Source: Flavobacteriaceae bacterium
GTDB lineage: Bacteria; Bacteroidota; Bacteroidia; Flavobacteriales; Flavobacteriaceae
Reading direction: 5' to 3'
DNA length: 24,178 nt
NCBI GenBank assembly: GCA_002709185.1
Contig: PAQB01000030.1
Location: 1-24,178, forward strand
Shown here piece after piece: positions 7,400 to 15,853 of this stretch. Numbering within the stretch: position 1 is the stretch's first letter; every line of letters begins with the position of its first letter. The notes beneath the pieces are model-generated. The model had not been told where the DNA came from. It ran no database searches and saw only the letters and a list, made by a program, of their open reading frames with translations. The position numbers and the translations under genes were made by a program.

Positions 7400-9025
7400 A
7401 TGGTTAATTTTATAAAATATCTAACCAATTTAATTCTCATGGATTTCAATTCGATACCCGAGGCATTTAAAATTAAGCAGTTAATTCATCAAAAACAATA
7501 TTTAGTTGATGGTGAATTGAAAGAGTGGAGCGGATCCACTTCAGAAGTTTTTTCAACCATTTCCTCTACTTCCGAATATGCGCCAACATTGCTGGGTTCA
7601 ATCCCCTTATTAGAAAAAGAACAAGCCATGGAAGCCCTTGACGCGGCCACCAATGCCTACAACAAAGGACAGGGTTTGTGGCCCACCATGAAAGTTGCCG
7701 ATCGTATTTCTTGTATGGAAAAGTTTGTCACTCAAATGAAGACTAAACGTGCAGAAGTGGTCAAATATTTAATGTGGGAAATAGGCAAAAATTTAAAGGA
7801 CTCAGAAAAAGAGTTTGACCGAACTGTGGATTACATTTACGACACCATTGATGATTATAAACAACTAGACCGTAACGCCGCTAAGTTCCACAAACATTCT
7901 GGTGTTTACGCTCACATTCGCCGTGGACCACTTGGGGTAGTATTGTGCTTAGGCCCGTATAACTACCCACTTAATGAAACTTTTGCATTATTGATACCAG
8001 CACTGATAATGGGGAATACAACCATTTTCAAGCCTGCTAAGCTTGGTGTGCTACTTTTGACACCACTTATGGAAGCCTTTCAAAACAGTTTTCCTAAGGG
8101 AGTTGTGAATATTTTATTTGGAAGGGGCCGTACCTTGGCATCACCGCTTATGGAAACTGGAAAAATTGATGTTTTAGCCCTTATTGGTCACAGCAACTCA
8201 GCCAATGCATTGCAAAATACCCATCCCAAGAAAAACCGCCTTCGTATTGTCCTCGGACTAGAAGCAAAAAATCCTGCTATTGTATTGCCTGATGCAGATT
8301 TAGATTTAGCGGTTAAAGAATGTATTTCAGGGACGCTTTCGTTTAATGGTCAGCGCTGTACGGCGCTTAAAATATTATACATTCATGAGACTATTTTTGA
8401 ACGTTTTAGAGATAAATTTTGTGCAGAAGTAGATGCGCTTAATTTTGGTAATCCATGGGAAGATGGCGCCATGTTAACGCCACTTCCAGAACCAAATAAG
8501 CCCGACTACATCCAAGGTCTTGTAGACGATGCTGTTTCAAAAGGAGCCAAAGTTCTCAATCGAAAAGGCGGTCAAAGAACTGACAATTATATTTATCCTT
8601 CTGTACTTTATCCAGTGGATAAATCCATGCAAGTATATCATGAGGAACAATTTGGACCTGTCATCCCGATGATGACATTTAATGACATTCAAAAACCCCT
8701 GGATGACATGGCTGAATCAAATTATGGCCAGCAAGTGAGTGTGTTTGGTAAAGACACCAAGACCTTAGCCCCCCTTATCGATTCCCTAGTCAATTTAGTG
8801 TGCCGTGTAAACCTAAATAGTTCTTGTCAAAGAGGCCCTGATGTGTTTCCATTCACCGGCAGAAAAGACTCTGCTTTTAGTACATTGAGTGTGCGTGACG
8901 CCTTGCGTTCGTTCTCGATTCGTACGTTTGTTGCTGCCAAAGACAATGCTTATAACAGTGGGATTTTAAAAGAAATGTTAGACGAAAAGCAATCTAATTT
9001 CATTAGCACAGATTACCTGCTCTAG
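7400..9025 (+). CDS. NADP-dependent glyceraldehyde-3-phosphate dehydrogenase (GapN-like aldehyde dehydrogenase)
   Basis: An aldehyde dehydrogenase superfamily enzyme closest in character to GapN, which oxidises glyceraldehyde-3-phosphate directly to 3-phosphoglycerate with NADP+, giving NADPH but no ATP. Counting from the first ATG, catalytic residues are Asn188 (GPYNYP), Glu288 (LGLEAKNP) and Cys320 (FNGQRCTA), with the E-E-x-F-G-P motif at 415-420. The substrate call rests on overall similarity to proteins so annotated in flavobacteria and is less certain than the superfamily. Met14 (ATG at 7439, [10 protein letters not shown]) is an alternative start giving 528 residues; the first ATG has AAAGG 6 bases upstream and is kept. 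It stands alone between the rpsA terminator and the pyr operon promoter. Confidence 0.85.
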   Translation: MVNFIKYLTNLILMDFNSIPEAFKIKQLIHQKQYLVDGELKEWSGSTSEVFSTISSTSEYAPTLLGSIPLLEKEQAMEALDAATNAYNKGQGLWPTMKVADRISCMEKFVTQMKTKRAEVVKYLMWEIGKNLKDSEKEFDRTVDYIYDTIDDYKQLDRNAAKFHKHSGVYAHIRRGPLGVVLCLGPYNYPLNETFALLIPALIMGNTTIFKPAKLGVLLLTPLMEAFQNSFPKGVVNILFGRGRTLASPLMETGKIDVLALIGHSNSANALQNTHPKKNRLRIVLGLEAKNPAIVLPDADLDLAVKECISGTLSFNGQRCTALKILYIHETIFERFRDKFCAEVDALNFGNPWEDGAMLTPLPEPNKPDYIQGLVDDAVSKGAKVLNRKGGQRTDNYIYPSVLYPVDKSMQVYHEEQFGPVIPMMTFNDIQKPLDDMAESNYGQQVSVFGKDTKTLAPLIDSLVNLVCRVNLNSSCQRGPDVFPFTGRKDSAFSTLSVRDALRSFSIRTFVAAKDNAYNSGILKEMLDEKQSNFISTDYLL

Positions 9026-9104
9026 AGATCAATAGATTATCCGTTTGTTCCTTTGTCACAAGACCCCAAATGCGGGATCGTACTTATTTTTAATTTTTTT
9101 CCAT

Positions 9105-9112
9105 TACCTTTG
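9105..9112 (+). promoter_or_regulatory. Candidate -7 box of the pyrR operon
   Basis: TACCTTTG is an exact match to TAnnTTTG and lies 23 bases before the pyrR start, a sensible leader length. The -33 region is T-rich but has no clear TTG. The short leader leaves no room for the antiterminator/terminator pair that PyrR controls in Firmicutes. Confidence 0.55.
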
Positions 9113-9135
9113 CGCTCGAATATGTTGAAAACATC

Positions 9136-9675
9136 ATGAGTCAAAAAGTTTTACTGAATCAAAAAGAAGTAAACATTATCCTACATCGATTGGCTTGTCA
9201 ACTTATTGAAAAACACAGCGATTTTTCTAACACCATCCTTATAGGCCTTCAACCCAGGGGGAAATTCCTGGCCAACAGGCTAAAGGACTTATTACAATCT
9301 GATTATAACATAACAAACGTGCAAATTGGTTGTCTTGATATTACCTTTTACAGAGATGACTTTAGACGTTCAAATAAGGTTTTAAAAGCCAGCACAAACG
9401 AAATGGATTGTCTTGTTGAAGGCAGAAATGTGGTTTTTGTTGATGATGTTTTGTATACCGGTCGTAGCATCCGCGCTGCTCTCACAGCCATTCAAGCCTA
9501 TGGGCGGCCTAGCAGTATTGAATTATTAATTTTGATTGACCGCAGGTTCAGCAGACATTTACCCATTCAGCCCGACTTCAGAGGACGTCAGGTTGATGCT
9601 ATAGACAATGAAAAAGTCATTGTAAATTGGAAAAAAACGCATGGTGAGGACAATGTTTATTTGATAAAACAATAA
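9136..9675 (+). CDS. pyrR: PyrR: uracil phosphoribosyltransferase / pyr regulator
   Basis: PyrR is a type I phosphoribosyltransferase-fold protein that converts uracil and PRPP to UMP and, in Firmicutes, binds pyr mRNA to cause attenuation. The 179 residues include the PRPP-binding loop VFVDDVLYTGRS at 100-111, the flexible-loop region CLDITFYRDDFRR around 66-78, and LIGLQPRGKFLA near 35-46, all typical of PyrR. pyrB begins 2 bases after its stop, so the two form an operon. No attenuator is visible upstream, so whether it regulates RNA in this organism is open; the enzymatic function or a different regulatory mode is possible. Confidence 0.93.
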   Translation: MSQKVLLNQKEVNIILHRLACQLIEKHSDFSNTILIGLQPRGKFLANRLKDLLQSDYNITNVQIGCLDITFYRDDFRRSNKVLKASTNEMDCLVEGRNVVFVDDVLYTGRSIRAALTAIQAYGRPSSIELLILIDRRFSRHLPIQPDFRGRQVDAIDNEKVIVNWKKTHGEDNVYLIKQ

Positions 9676-9677
9676 TT

Positions 9678-10607
9678 ATGAGCACATTAAGTGTCGACCA
9701 TTTGTTAGGAATAAAATATTTGAAAGCAGAAGACATTCAGTTAATTTTTGAAACTGCAGATCATTTTAAAGAAATCATTAACCGCCCCATAAAAAAGGTG
9801 CCCTCCCTTCGCGATATTACCATCGCCAATTTATTTTTTGAAAATTCAACACGAACCAAACTATCCTTTGAAATTGCTCAAAAACGATTGTCCGCCGATG
9901 TTATTAATTTTTCTGCTTCTCAATCTTCTGTTAAGAAAGGTGAAACCCTTATTGACACGGTAAACAATATTTTATCTATGAAGGTTGATATGGTTGTCAT
10001 GCGGCATCCAAAACCAGGGGCTGCTGCTTTCTTACAACAGCATGTTGATGCACGCATTATCAATGCTGGAGATGGTGCACATGAGCATCCAACACAAGCG
10101 CTGTTAGACACTTACTCCATTAGAGAAAAATTTGGAACTGTAGAAGATAAAAAAGTTGTTATTGTTGGCGATATCCTTCACAGTCGTGTTGCTTTGTCTA
10201 ATATTTTTGCTTTACAACTTTTGGGTGCCCAAGTTATGGTTTGTGGGCCAAAATCGCTTATTCCTAAATACATTCACGAATTGGGTGTTATTGTCGAAAC
10301 GGATTTAAATAAAGCACTCCAATGGTGTGACGTAGCCAACATGCTAAGAGTTCAAAATGAGCGTATGGAAGTCAGTTATTTTCCAAGTGTTCGGGAGTAT
10401 ACTCAACAATATGGTCTTACCAAAGACTTATTAGATTCTATTGAAAAAGAAATTGTCATTATGCATCCAGGCCCCATTAATCGTGGGGTTGAAATTACCA
10501 GCGAGGTCGCAGATTCCAAACAAGCCATTATTTTAGATCAAGTCGAAAATGGCGTCGCCATTCGAATGGCAGTTACCTATCTATTGGCCTCTAAAATTGA
10601 GTCTTAA
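9678..10607 (+). CDS. pyrB: Aspartate carbamoyltransferase, catalytic subunit
   Basis: Catalyses the first committed step of pyrimidine synthesis, carbamoyl phosphate plus L-aspartate to N-carbamoyl-L-aspartate. The 309-residue length is normal for the catalytic chain. The carbamoyl-phosphate site is FFENSTRTKLSFE at about 53-65, the GDGAHEHPTQ motif is at 131-140 with His135 in the catalytic position, and HPGPINRG at 263-270 is the aspartate-domain signature. No regulatory chain gene (pyrI) follows. The next gene starts on the base after its stop codon, indicating translational coupling with the STAS-like protein. Confidence 0.97.
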   Translation: MSTLSVDHLLGIKYLKAEDIQLIFETADHFKEIINRPIKKVPSLRDITIANLFFENSTRTKLSFEIAQKRLSADVINFSASQSSVKKGETLIDTVNNILSMKVDMVVMRHPKPGAAAFLQQHVDARIINAGDGAHEHPTQALLDTYSIREKFGTVEDKKVVIVGDILHSRVALSNIFALQLLGAQVMVCGPKSLIPKYIHELGVIVETDLNKALQWCDVANMLRVQNERMEVSYFPSVREYTQQYGLTKDLLDSIEKEIVIMHPGPINRGVEITSEVADSKQAIILDQVENGVAIRMAVTYLLASKIES

Positions 10608-10940
10608 ATGAAATTTGAAGTTACAGGCCACACTGCATTGGTTTTTGAAAATCAAGCCAACACAATAGATTTTTTCAAAATATTTAAGAATATATACCCA
10701 AAAATTAAGTCTAAAAATGTCATTATTTCCTTGGCAGATTTTCAGATTTTAGATACAAATTTTATTAATGAAATTCTAGAAATTTCTGGGTCTCATCAAG
10801 AAAGCAAGCGTTCTTTTGTAATTGTTTGTCCAACTGCGGTTCCCGACCAGCTTCCAGAGGCCCTAATATGGGCTCCAACGCTTCAAGAAGCTAAGGACCT
10901 CATAGAAATGGATGAAATGCAGCGTGATTTAGGATTTTAA
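10608..10940 (+). CDS. Small STAS-like protein between pyrB and rnz
   Basis: A 110-residue soluble protein with no signal peptide or membrane helix. The pattern of a beta strand followed by VIISLADFQILDTNFINEIL, then a basic helix and strand (KRSFVIVCPT), resembles the STAS / anti-sigma-factor-antagonist fold, and the ending APTLQEAKDLIEMDEMQRD also fits that fold's last helix. There is no obvious Ser or Thr at the usual phosphorylation site (the DTN position is the nearest), so a kinase partner is unsure. It begins directly after pyrB and ends 11 bases before rnz. Flavobacterial homologues in this place are, as I recall, sometimes labelled ribonuclease Z by neighbour transfer; nothing in the sequence supports nuclease activity. 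Confidence 0.7.
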   Translation: MKFEVTGHTALVFENQANTIDFFKIFKNIYPKIKSKNVIISLADFQILDTNFINEILEISGSHQESKRSFVIVCPTAVPDQLPEALIWAPTLQEAKDLIEMDEMQRDLGF

Positions 10941-10951
10941 ACGACTTAAAA

Positions 10952-11857
10952 TTGAAATTAACAATTCTTGGATGTTACAGTGCCACCCCGCGTATTATTG
11001 CGCATACAACTTCGCAAGTTTTAGAGACACGTGGGCATCATTTCCTGATTGATTGTGGCGAAGGTACTCAAATTGAACTCAGACGTCACAAGCTAAAGTT
11101 TAATCAAATCAAGCATATATTCATTTCTCACTTGCACGGAGATCACTATTTTGGTTTGATTGGTTTGATTTCAACCTTTCGATTGTTAAGACGAGAGGTA
11201 GACTTAAATATTTACGGGCCTAAAGGCCTGAAAGAAATTATCACTCTACAATTAAAATTATCTAATTCCTGGACAAATTTCAACTTGATATTTCACGAAC
11301 TTGAGTCCAAGGATTCAGAGTGTATATTTGAAGATGATAAAGTTGAGGTTCACACCATACCACTCGATCACAGAGTCTATACAAATGGCTTTTTATTCAA
11401 AGAAAAGCCTTTTGATAGAAAGTTACTAATTGAAAACGCCGAAGCTAAAAATATTGATATTGCTTATTACCGAAAATTAAAGCAGGGCGCTGATGTTTAC
11501 AATCAGGATGGTATTCTTATTAAAAACGAAGAAGTCACAACTGATGGCCGCATTCCAAAGCGCTATGCGTTTTGTAGTGATACGGCTTATTCAGAGGCTA
11601 TTATTCCAATAATTAGAGGCGTAGATGCATTGTACCACGAATCTACTTTTCTGGAAGACCAATCAGCACTATGCACAAAAACCAAGCATTCTACAGCCAA
11701 GCAGGCTGCGACCATTGCAAATAAAGCAAGAGTGGGACGGCTCATCTTAGGGCATTATTCATCTAGACACAAAGACTTGGAACCTTTCAAAGATGAAGCG
11801 ATGACCGTTTTCAAAAAAGTAGCGCTAGCCAAAGACGGTAAGATATTTCATATTTAA
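10952..11857 (+). CDS. rnz: Ribonuclease Z
   Basis: RNase Z is a zinc-dependent metallo-beta-lactamase-fold endonuclease that cuts the 3' trailer from tRNA precursors. The 301 residues begin with the typical MKLTILGCYSATPR strand. The zinc motif is SHLHGDH (His60, His62, Asp64, His65), with further ligands in PLDHRV, FCSDTAYS (Asp) and LGHYSSRH near the C-terminus. The start codon is TTG; it is chosen because the conserved N-terminus begins exactly there, and no ATG is available nearby. Last gene of the pyrR-pyrB run. Confidence 0.95.
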   Translation: MKLTILGCYSATPRIIAHTTSQVLETRGHHFLIDCGEGTQIELRRHKLKFNQIKHIFISHLHGDHYFGLIGLISTFRLLRREVDLNIYGPKGLKEIITLQLKLSNSWTNFNLIFHELESKDSECIFEDDKVEVHTIPLDHRVYTNGFLFKEKPFDRKLLIENAEAKNIDIAYYRKLKQGADVYNQDGILIKNEEVTTDGRIPKRYAFCSDTAYSEAIIPIIRGVDALYHESTFLEDQSALCTKTKHSTAKQAATIANKARVGRLILGHYSSRHKDLEPFKDEAMTVFKKVALAKDGKIFHI

Positions 11858-11927
11858 GAAAATTTTCCAGTCTTTTTCATTCAAAAGCCAAAACAATTTT
11901 TAAAAAGAGCGTTTATTAATCTTCTGG

Positions 11928-12101
11928 CTATATATATCTTATTATAATTTTACTTATTAAAAATGTAATAAAAAGAATGGTCAATACATGAAAAACGCCT
12001 TTTTTTATCTCCAATTCTCTGATTTTTATCAGAATAAGAAAGATAAAGTAGGCATATAAGACGATGGTTGTTATGTCAATTAAGGCTTCAATTAAGTTCA
12101 T
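11928..12101 (-). CDS. Small two-helix membrane protein (57 aa)
   Basis: An ATG-initiated frame of 57 codons on the minus strand, starting MNLIEALIDITTIVLYAYFI. It has two hydrophobic stretches (about residues 5-26 and 37-54) joined by a charged turn, IREL-EIKKG, and ends KIIIRYI. Two membrane helices with a positive linker and tail is a credible small inner-membrane protein, far more hydrophobic than random frames here. I do not recognise a family. It fills most of an otherwise empty 391-base gap between rnz and the TIGR02757 gene; the other parts of the gap (11858-11927 and 12102-12248) show nothing I can name. No Bacteroidota promoter box or ribosome-binding site is clear upstream. Confidence 0.45.
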   Translation of the reverse strand: MNLIEALIDITTIVLYAYFIFLILIKIRELEIKKGVFHVLTILFITFLISKIIIRYI

Positions 12102-12248
12102 TTCGATTGTATAGGGTATTAATGCTGCTTTTTAAAAAAAACAAAAGCCCTACGACAAAAACGCTGTCAAAATACAATTGAAATCTTTAAAATATTTCTG
12201 GAGATATTAACGATCTAGGACAATCAGAAGTACAAATCTATAATTTTT

Positions 12249-13046
12249 TTAAAACTTTTCAAATACGCCAAGGCCAAATAATGCAAAATCGTATTTGACA
12301 GGGTCAGTTTGGTCAAATGTCCTGAGATTTTTATCAAGCTCTTTAACGGCTTTGGCATCATTTTGATGACGTTTCAATAATCCAAGTTTTCTGGCTACAT
12401 TTCCTGAATGCACATCGAGTGGACATGATAGTTGTGCGGTCTTTAAACCTTTCCATATGCCAAAATCAACCCCAGAATTACTGGGCCTTACCATCCACCT
12501 TAAAAACATATTCATGCGCTTGGCTGCTGAATTTTTTAAGGGGTCACTGATGTGCTTTTCAGTCCGTTTTAGATGCGCAATTTCAAAAAAATGAGTTTTA
12601 AAATGGTGTATTGCGTTTTGCAAGTCGGTTTTTTCTGCATATTTTGAAAACACGGATTCCATACCGCCATAAGTCGTATAAATATGTTTTAAACTTTTAA
12701 TAAATTGAACTACATCATTGGCATTAAAAGTTCGGTGTACAAATCCCTCAAACACATTCAAATCGTTGTTTTGGTGTGAGCAGATAAAATCATAGGGAGC
12801 ATTGTCCATACGTTGCATCAAGCGTTTGGCATTTTGAATGATGCTTTTTCGATTGCCCCATGCGATTGTAGCTGTTAAAAAAGCAGAAATTTCAATATCT
12901 TCTTTTTTGGAAAATAAGTGCGGAACTTGGATGGGATCACTCTCAATAAATTCAATGCGATTGTACTGCTTAACTTTGGCATCTAAAAATTGTTTAAGGG
13001 TATCAAAACTTAGGCCATTGTAGGATTTATTTTGATACTTTTCCAT
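12249..13046 (-). CDS. TIGR02757 / DUF2400 family protein
   Basis: A 265-residue soluble protein of the TIGR02757 (DUF2400) family, widespread in Bacteroidota and without an established function. It is mainly helical, with family-typical segments [50 protein letters not shown] and [14 protein letters not shown]. The last two recall helix-hairpin-helix DNA glycosylases such as the archaeal AGOG type, so a DNA-repair role is possible, but this is a guess from motif character. Its first 20 bases overlap the end of the lolD-like gene in another frame, so the two are translationally linked. No strong terminator follows. Confidence 0.85.
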   Translation of the reverse strand: MEKYQNKSYNGLSFDTLKQFLDAKVKQYNRIEFIESDPIQVPHLFSKKEDIEISAFLTATIAWGNRKSIIQNAKRLMQRMDNAPYDFICSHQNNDLNVFEGFVHRTFNANDVVQFIKSLKHIYTTYGGMESVFSKYAEKTDLQNAIHHFKTHFFEIAHLKRTEKHISDPLKNSAAKRMNMFLRWMVRPSNSGVDFGIWKGLKTAQLSCPLDVHSGNVARKLGLLKRHQNDAKAVKELDKNLRTFDQTDPVKYDFALFGLGVFEKF

Positions 13047-13689
13047 CTGTCATGGTGATTTTTCGATCTGCCATTGCAGCCAACTCTTCATTGTGGGTAA
13101 CAATAACAAAAGTATGCCCATATGCAGTTCTGAGTTCAAAAAACAATTGATGGAGTTGTGCCGCAGAAGCACTGTCTAAATTTCCAGAAGGTTCATCAGC
13201 CAAGACAACTAATGGGTCGTTTATTAACGCACGAGCTACCGATACTCTTTGTTGTTCACCTCCTGAGAGTTCACTAGGCTTGTGGTGAAGCCGCTTGCCT
13301 AGACCCAAAAACTCTAATAACTTCTTTGCCTTTTGTTTTGCCTCTTTTTCTGAAGTTCCTTTGATGAAAGCGGGGATACATACATTTTCTAAAGCGGTAA
13401 ATTCTGGTAAAAGTTGGTGAAATTGAAAAATAAAACCAAGGTGATTGTTTCTAAATTTCGCCAAATCATTTTCATTTAAACTATTGATGTCCTTAGCATC
13501 AATTTCTAGTGTAAAATCCTCTCTTTTAGAGGCTGAAACTAGGGTGCCTAAAATCTGAAGTAAGGTTGTTTTTCCGGCACCAGAAGCTCCAACAATTGAA
13601 ACAACCTCTCCCTTTTTTATTTCCAAATCGACGCCTTTTAGCACATGGAGATTGCCATAATACTTGTGAATGTTGTGGGCTTTAATCAT
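13027..13689 (-). CDS. ABC transporter ATP-binding protein, LolD-like
   Basis: An ATPase subunit of the LolD/MacB/FtsE group. LolD with LolC/E releases lipoproteins from the inner membrane for transfer to the outer membrane. The 220 residues carry Walker A GASGAGKT (34-41), Q-loop Gln89, signature LSGGEQQ (141-147), Walker B VVLADEP (161-167) followed by SGNLD, and H-loop His199. The SGNLD form after Walker B is characteristic of this subgroup. No permease gene is adjacent here; in Bacteroidota LolD-like ATPases are commonly encoded apart from their permease. The precise partner is therefore inferred. Confidence 0.88.
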   Translation of the reverse strand: MIKAHNIHKYYGNLHVLKGVDLEIKKGEVVSIVGASGAGKTTLLQILGTLVSASKREDFTLEIDAKDINSLNENDLAKFRNNHLGFIFQFHQLLPEFTALENVCIPAFIKGTSEKEAKQKAKKLLEFLGLGKRLHHKPSELSGGEQQRVSVARALINDPLVVLADEPSGNLDSASAAQLHQLFFELRTAYGHTFVIVTHNEELAAMADRKITMTDGKVSK

Positions 13690-13786
13690 GTTTGTAAATT
13701 TAAAGAATCAAAGCCTGATGTACAATCAAATATTAATATTTTAAAAATTTCTTTTATTAACTTAGTGCTCTCAATAATCTTATGTT

Positions 13787-14326
13787 ATGAATCAAGCAAT
13801 TTTTTGTGGTGGCTGCTTTTGGTGTACCGAAGCAGTTTTTAAGCGCCTTAAAGGGGTCTCTAGTGTTAAATCTGGATATACAGGCGGTTTTATTAAGCAC
13901 CCGGCATACCGTGAGGTTTGTCAAGGCACAACTGGGCATGCCGAAGGCATTCTCATTAATTACAATTCTGATGAAATTTCTTACGAATCCCTTTTGGAAG
14001 TCTTTTTTTCAACACACGATCCTACCACTTTGAACCGACAAGGGCACGATGTAGGAACGCAATACCGCTCTGCTATCTTTTACACTTCTGAAAGTCAAAA
14101 AGACACAGCAAAACAATATATATCGTTTTTAGAAAGTTCAAAAGTCTTTATAGACCCCATCGTAACTACAGTTGCGCCATTGGATGTTTTTTATGATGCT
14201 GAAGAAAACCACCATGATTATTACGATCAAAATAGCCAACAATCTTATTGTCAGTTTGTAATTTCACCCAAAATAAAACTCTTGAATAAACGTTTTAAAG
14301 AAAAGCTTAAATCAGATGAATCTTAA
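13787..14326 (+). CDS. msrA: Peptide-methionine (S)-S-oxide reductase MsrA
   Basis: MsrA reduces methionine-S-sulfoxide in oxidised proteins, using thioredoxin as electron donor. The 179 residues begin with AIFCGGCFWCTEAVF, in which Cys10 of GCFWC is the catalytic cysteine. The other family segments are present: GYTGG, YREVCQGTTGHAE, FFSTHDPTTLNRQGHDVGTQYRS and AEENHHDYYDQN. There is no signal peptide, so it acts in the cytosol. It is divergent from the lolD-like gene, and its last 11 bases overlap the start of the next small membrane protein gene. No MsrB domain is fused to it. Confidence 0.97.
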   Translation: MNQAIFCGGCFWCTEAVFKRLKGVSSVKSGYTGGFIKHPAYREVCQGTTGHAEGILINYNSDEISYESLLEVFFSTHDPTTLNRQGHDVGTQYRSAIFYTSESQKDTAKQYISFLESSKVFIDPIVTTVAPLDVFYDAEENHHDYYDQNSQQSYCQFVISPKIKLLNKRFKEKLKSDES

Positions 14327-14588
14327 ATTGCTCAAAAAACATCAAAAACTCATGCTTGGTCTGTTGTTTGATGCTTTGGGGTATGTTTCTTTTTTTATTC
14401 CTGTATTTGATTTCTTTTGGGCCCCATTATCAGCGTATATAATGACCCAAATGTACGCAGGTAAAAAGGGTAAAATCGCAGGGGTCATCGTATTTATTGA
14501 GGAGGCTCTTCCTTTTATTGATGTCGTTCCAACGTTCTCATTGATGTGGATTTACAACTACTATTTGAACAAAAAAACGTCTGAGTAA
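14316..14588 (+). CDS. Small conserved-looking membrane protein
   Basis: A 90-residue protein with a basic N-terminus (MNLKLLKKHQK), a hydrophobic stretch with many aromatic residues (LGYVSFFIPVFDFFWAPLSA), a short charged loop (GKKGK) and a second hydrophobic stretch through FIEEALPFIDVVPTFSLMWI. Two to three membrane segments are likely. I recall similar proteins in other flavobacteria but no assigned function. Its ATG lies inside the msrA 3' end with an 11-base overlap, so it should be translated with msrA from the same mRNA. It converges on the next minus-strand gene with 6 bases between stop codons. Confidence 0.75.
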   Translation: MNLKLLKKHQKLMLGLLFDALGYVSFFIPVFDFFWAPLSAYIMTQMYAGKKGKIAGVIVFIEEALPFIDVVPTFSLMWIYNYYLNKKTSE

Positions 14589-14594
14589 TAAATA

Positions 14595-15098
14595 TTATTT
14601 TCGAAAATATTTGAGCCCAAAGCGAGACAGCATTTTTTTCTCAAAGGCCCAAAAAAAGTTAAACTGACCAAGAAGCCAACCCCAAAAAACCAAGAGAATT
14701 TGATAGAATATCAGACTTATGGCAATAAAAAGAAACCAATAGAGAAAGGGGTTTAGATTTTCATTTGAAATTCCAACTAATTTAATGAATGGGCGACCAA
14801 GATAAACAGAGGAGGAGCCGGTTAGTGCAAAAACGATAAAAATTCGAATCAATTCCCAACGGGAATCAACGACCCATTTATTTTCTAGTTTCTTGATGCA
14901 AAAGACACAAAACTGCATAAAAACTAAACCCATAGAAAGTCCAATTAGAACACTTAACCAATATGGGTTTTCCAATACCTTAGCACTAAATTTTAGCCCC
15001 AAATAGCAAGATCCAACAATCCCAATAATAGGGTAGAGGAGCTGCCAATTTTTACTGATTTCCCAATTAGATTTGAATGTGTTGATGTGTTTTTTCAT
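14595..15098 (-). CDS. Membrane protein, probably DUF6787
   Basis: A protein of 167 residues from the chosen start with four hydrophobic segments and charged linkers. The central part, ELIRIFIVFALTGSSSVYLGRPF, and the end, GQFNFFWAFEKKMLSRFG, match what I remember of the DUF6787 family of Bacteroidota, whose function is unknown; the domain name is a recollection. The start at Met3 of the longest frame (15098) is preferred, because a -7 box overlaps the first ATG (15104) and would place transcription start at about the second ATG. Confidence 0.68.
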   Translation of the reverse strand: MKKHINTFKSNWEISKNWQLLYPIIGIVGSCYLGLKFSAKVLENPYWLSVLIGLSMGLVFMQFCVFCIKKLENKWVVDSRWELIRIFIVFALTGSSSVYLGRPFIKLVGISNENLNPFLYWFLFIAISLIFYQILLVFWGWLLGQFNFFWAFEKKMLSRFGLKYFRK

Positions 15099-15103
15099 GT
15101 GCA

Positions 15104-15111
15104 CAAATATA
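15104..15111 (-). promoter_or_regulatory. Candidate -7 box of the DUF6787-like gene
   Basis: On the minus strand TATATTTG fits TAnnTTTG exactly and ends 5 bases before the preferred ATG, suggesting a leaderless or near-leaderless transcript. It sits inside a 6-bp inverted repeat, ATGTGC (15097-15102) and GCACAT (15112-15117). No TTG is found at the -33 distance. Confidence 0.35.
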
Positions 15112-15134
15112 GCACATTATAGAATCTTAAGTAT

Positions 15135-15773
15135 TTAATTTTTGTTAAACAATTTCCCAAAAACACCAGCAATTCCATTCTTTTTTTTGCCACTAATGAC
15201 GTCTGCAACATCGTCAATTATAGACCCGTCGTTATCAGCATCTAAAATAGATTCAAAGAAGCTTTGATTGTTATTTTCTGAAGCAGCACCTACTAGGCTC
15301 ATTAAAGTATTAGAAATCCCATTCTCATCTGTATTTGAAGCATTTTGTTCGCGTTGTTGTTTCCCTAATAGGCCCATAACAACGGGTGCCGCCATTTTTA
15401 AAACACGTGAAACGGATGTATTATCTATGCCCGATTGAATACTGAGCGCATTTTGAATATTTTGCTGACGTTGGCCCAATACATGACCAAGAATCTTTTC
15501 ACCGTCTTTTTCTAGGTCAGTAGATTCAGTTCCAGTAAATACATTTTCCAGTTTATTTAAAATACTGCCATCGTGTTTGTTAGAGATTGCTGACAGCAAT
15601 CCAGAAGCACCTTCTTTTGAATTTGAATTGCGTTGCATGGCTTTAAGAAGCACAGGGATGGCCATGCTCATTAGATGATTGGTTTGAGATTTTGATTGAC
15701 CGATCTGGCTGGAAAGGCCTTTGATTAACAATTCTCCTGAATCGCTTCCAAGTAGGTTATTTATAATTGACAT
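15135..15773 (-). CDS. DUF937 domain-containing protein
   Basis: A 212-residue soluble protein made of repeated helical units of the DUF937 type: residues 1-60 (LLGSDSGELLIKGLSSQIG, MAIPVLLKAM) and about 105-140 (SVSRVLKMAAPVVMGLLGKQ) are two copies of the same pattern. Near the C-terminus, LDADNDGSIIDD is a Ca-binding-loop-like sequence (D-x-D-x-D-G) often seen in this family, and the tail is Lys/Asn rich. No signal peptide is visible. The family's role is unknown to me. It is separated from the downstream and upstream genes by short AT-rich gaps, so it may be a single-gene transcript. Confidence 0.87.
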   Translation of the reverse strand: MSIINNLLGSDSGELLIKGLSSQIGQSKSQTNHLMSMAIPVLLKAMQRNSNSKEGASGLLSAISNKHDGSILNKLENVFTGTESTDLEKDGEKILGHVLGQRQQNIQNALSIQSGIDNTSVSRVLKMAAPVVMGLLGKQQREQNASNTDENGISNTLMSLVGAASENNNQSFFESILDADNDGSIIDDVADVISGKKKNGIAGVFGKLFNKN

Positions 15774-15853
15774 AGATTTATTTTATTTAAGTTTTAAAAA
15801 TTTAAAAAAATAATAGTAGTCATTGAATTTTTAAAATATTGTAAATCCAATAA

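Noticed and set aside
11830..11880. Possible rnz terminator, AAAGAC paired with GTCTTT followed by T residues
   Set aside because: Only six AT-rich pairs with a loop of over 30 bases, partly in the coding region; too weak to call.
12127..12176. Segment resembling part of a terminator (GGGCTTTTGTTTTTTTT on the minus strand)
   Set aside because: There is a T-run but no matching arm that makes a stable stem; only a 4-bp GACA/TGTC pairing is nearby.
14596..14609. 14-bp palindrome TATTTTCGAAAATA between converging genes
   Set aside because: No loop and almost only A-T pairs; it encodes the end of the minus-strand protein and is not convincing as a terminator or operator.
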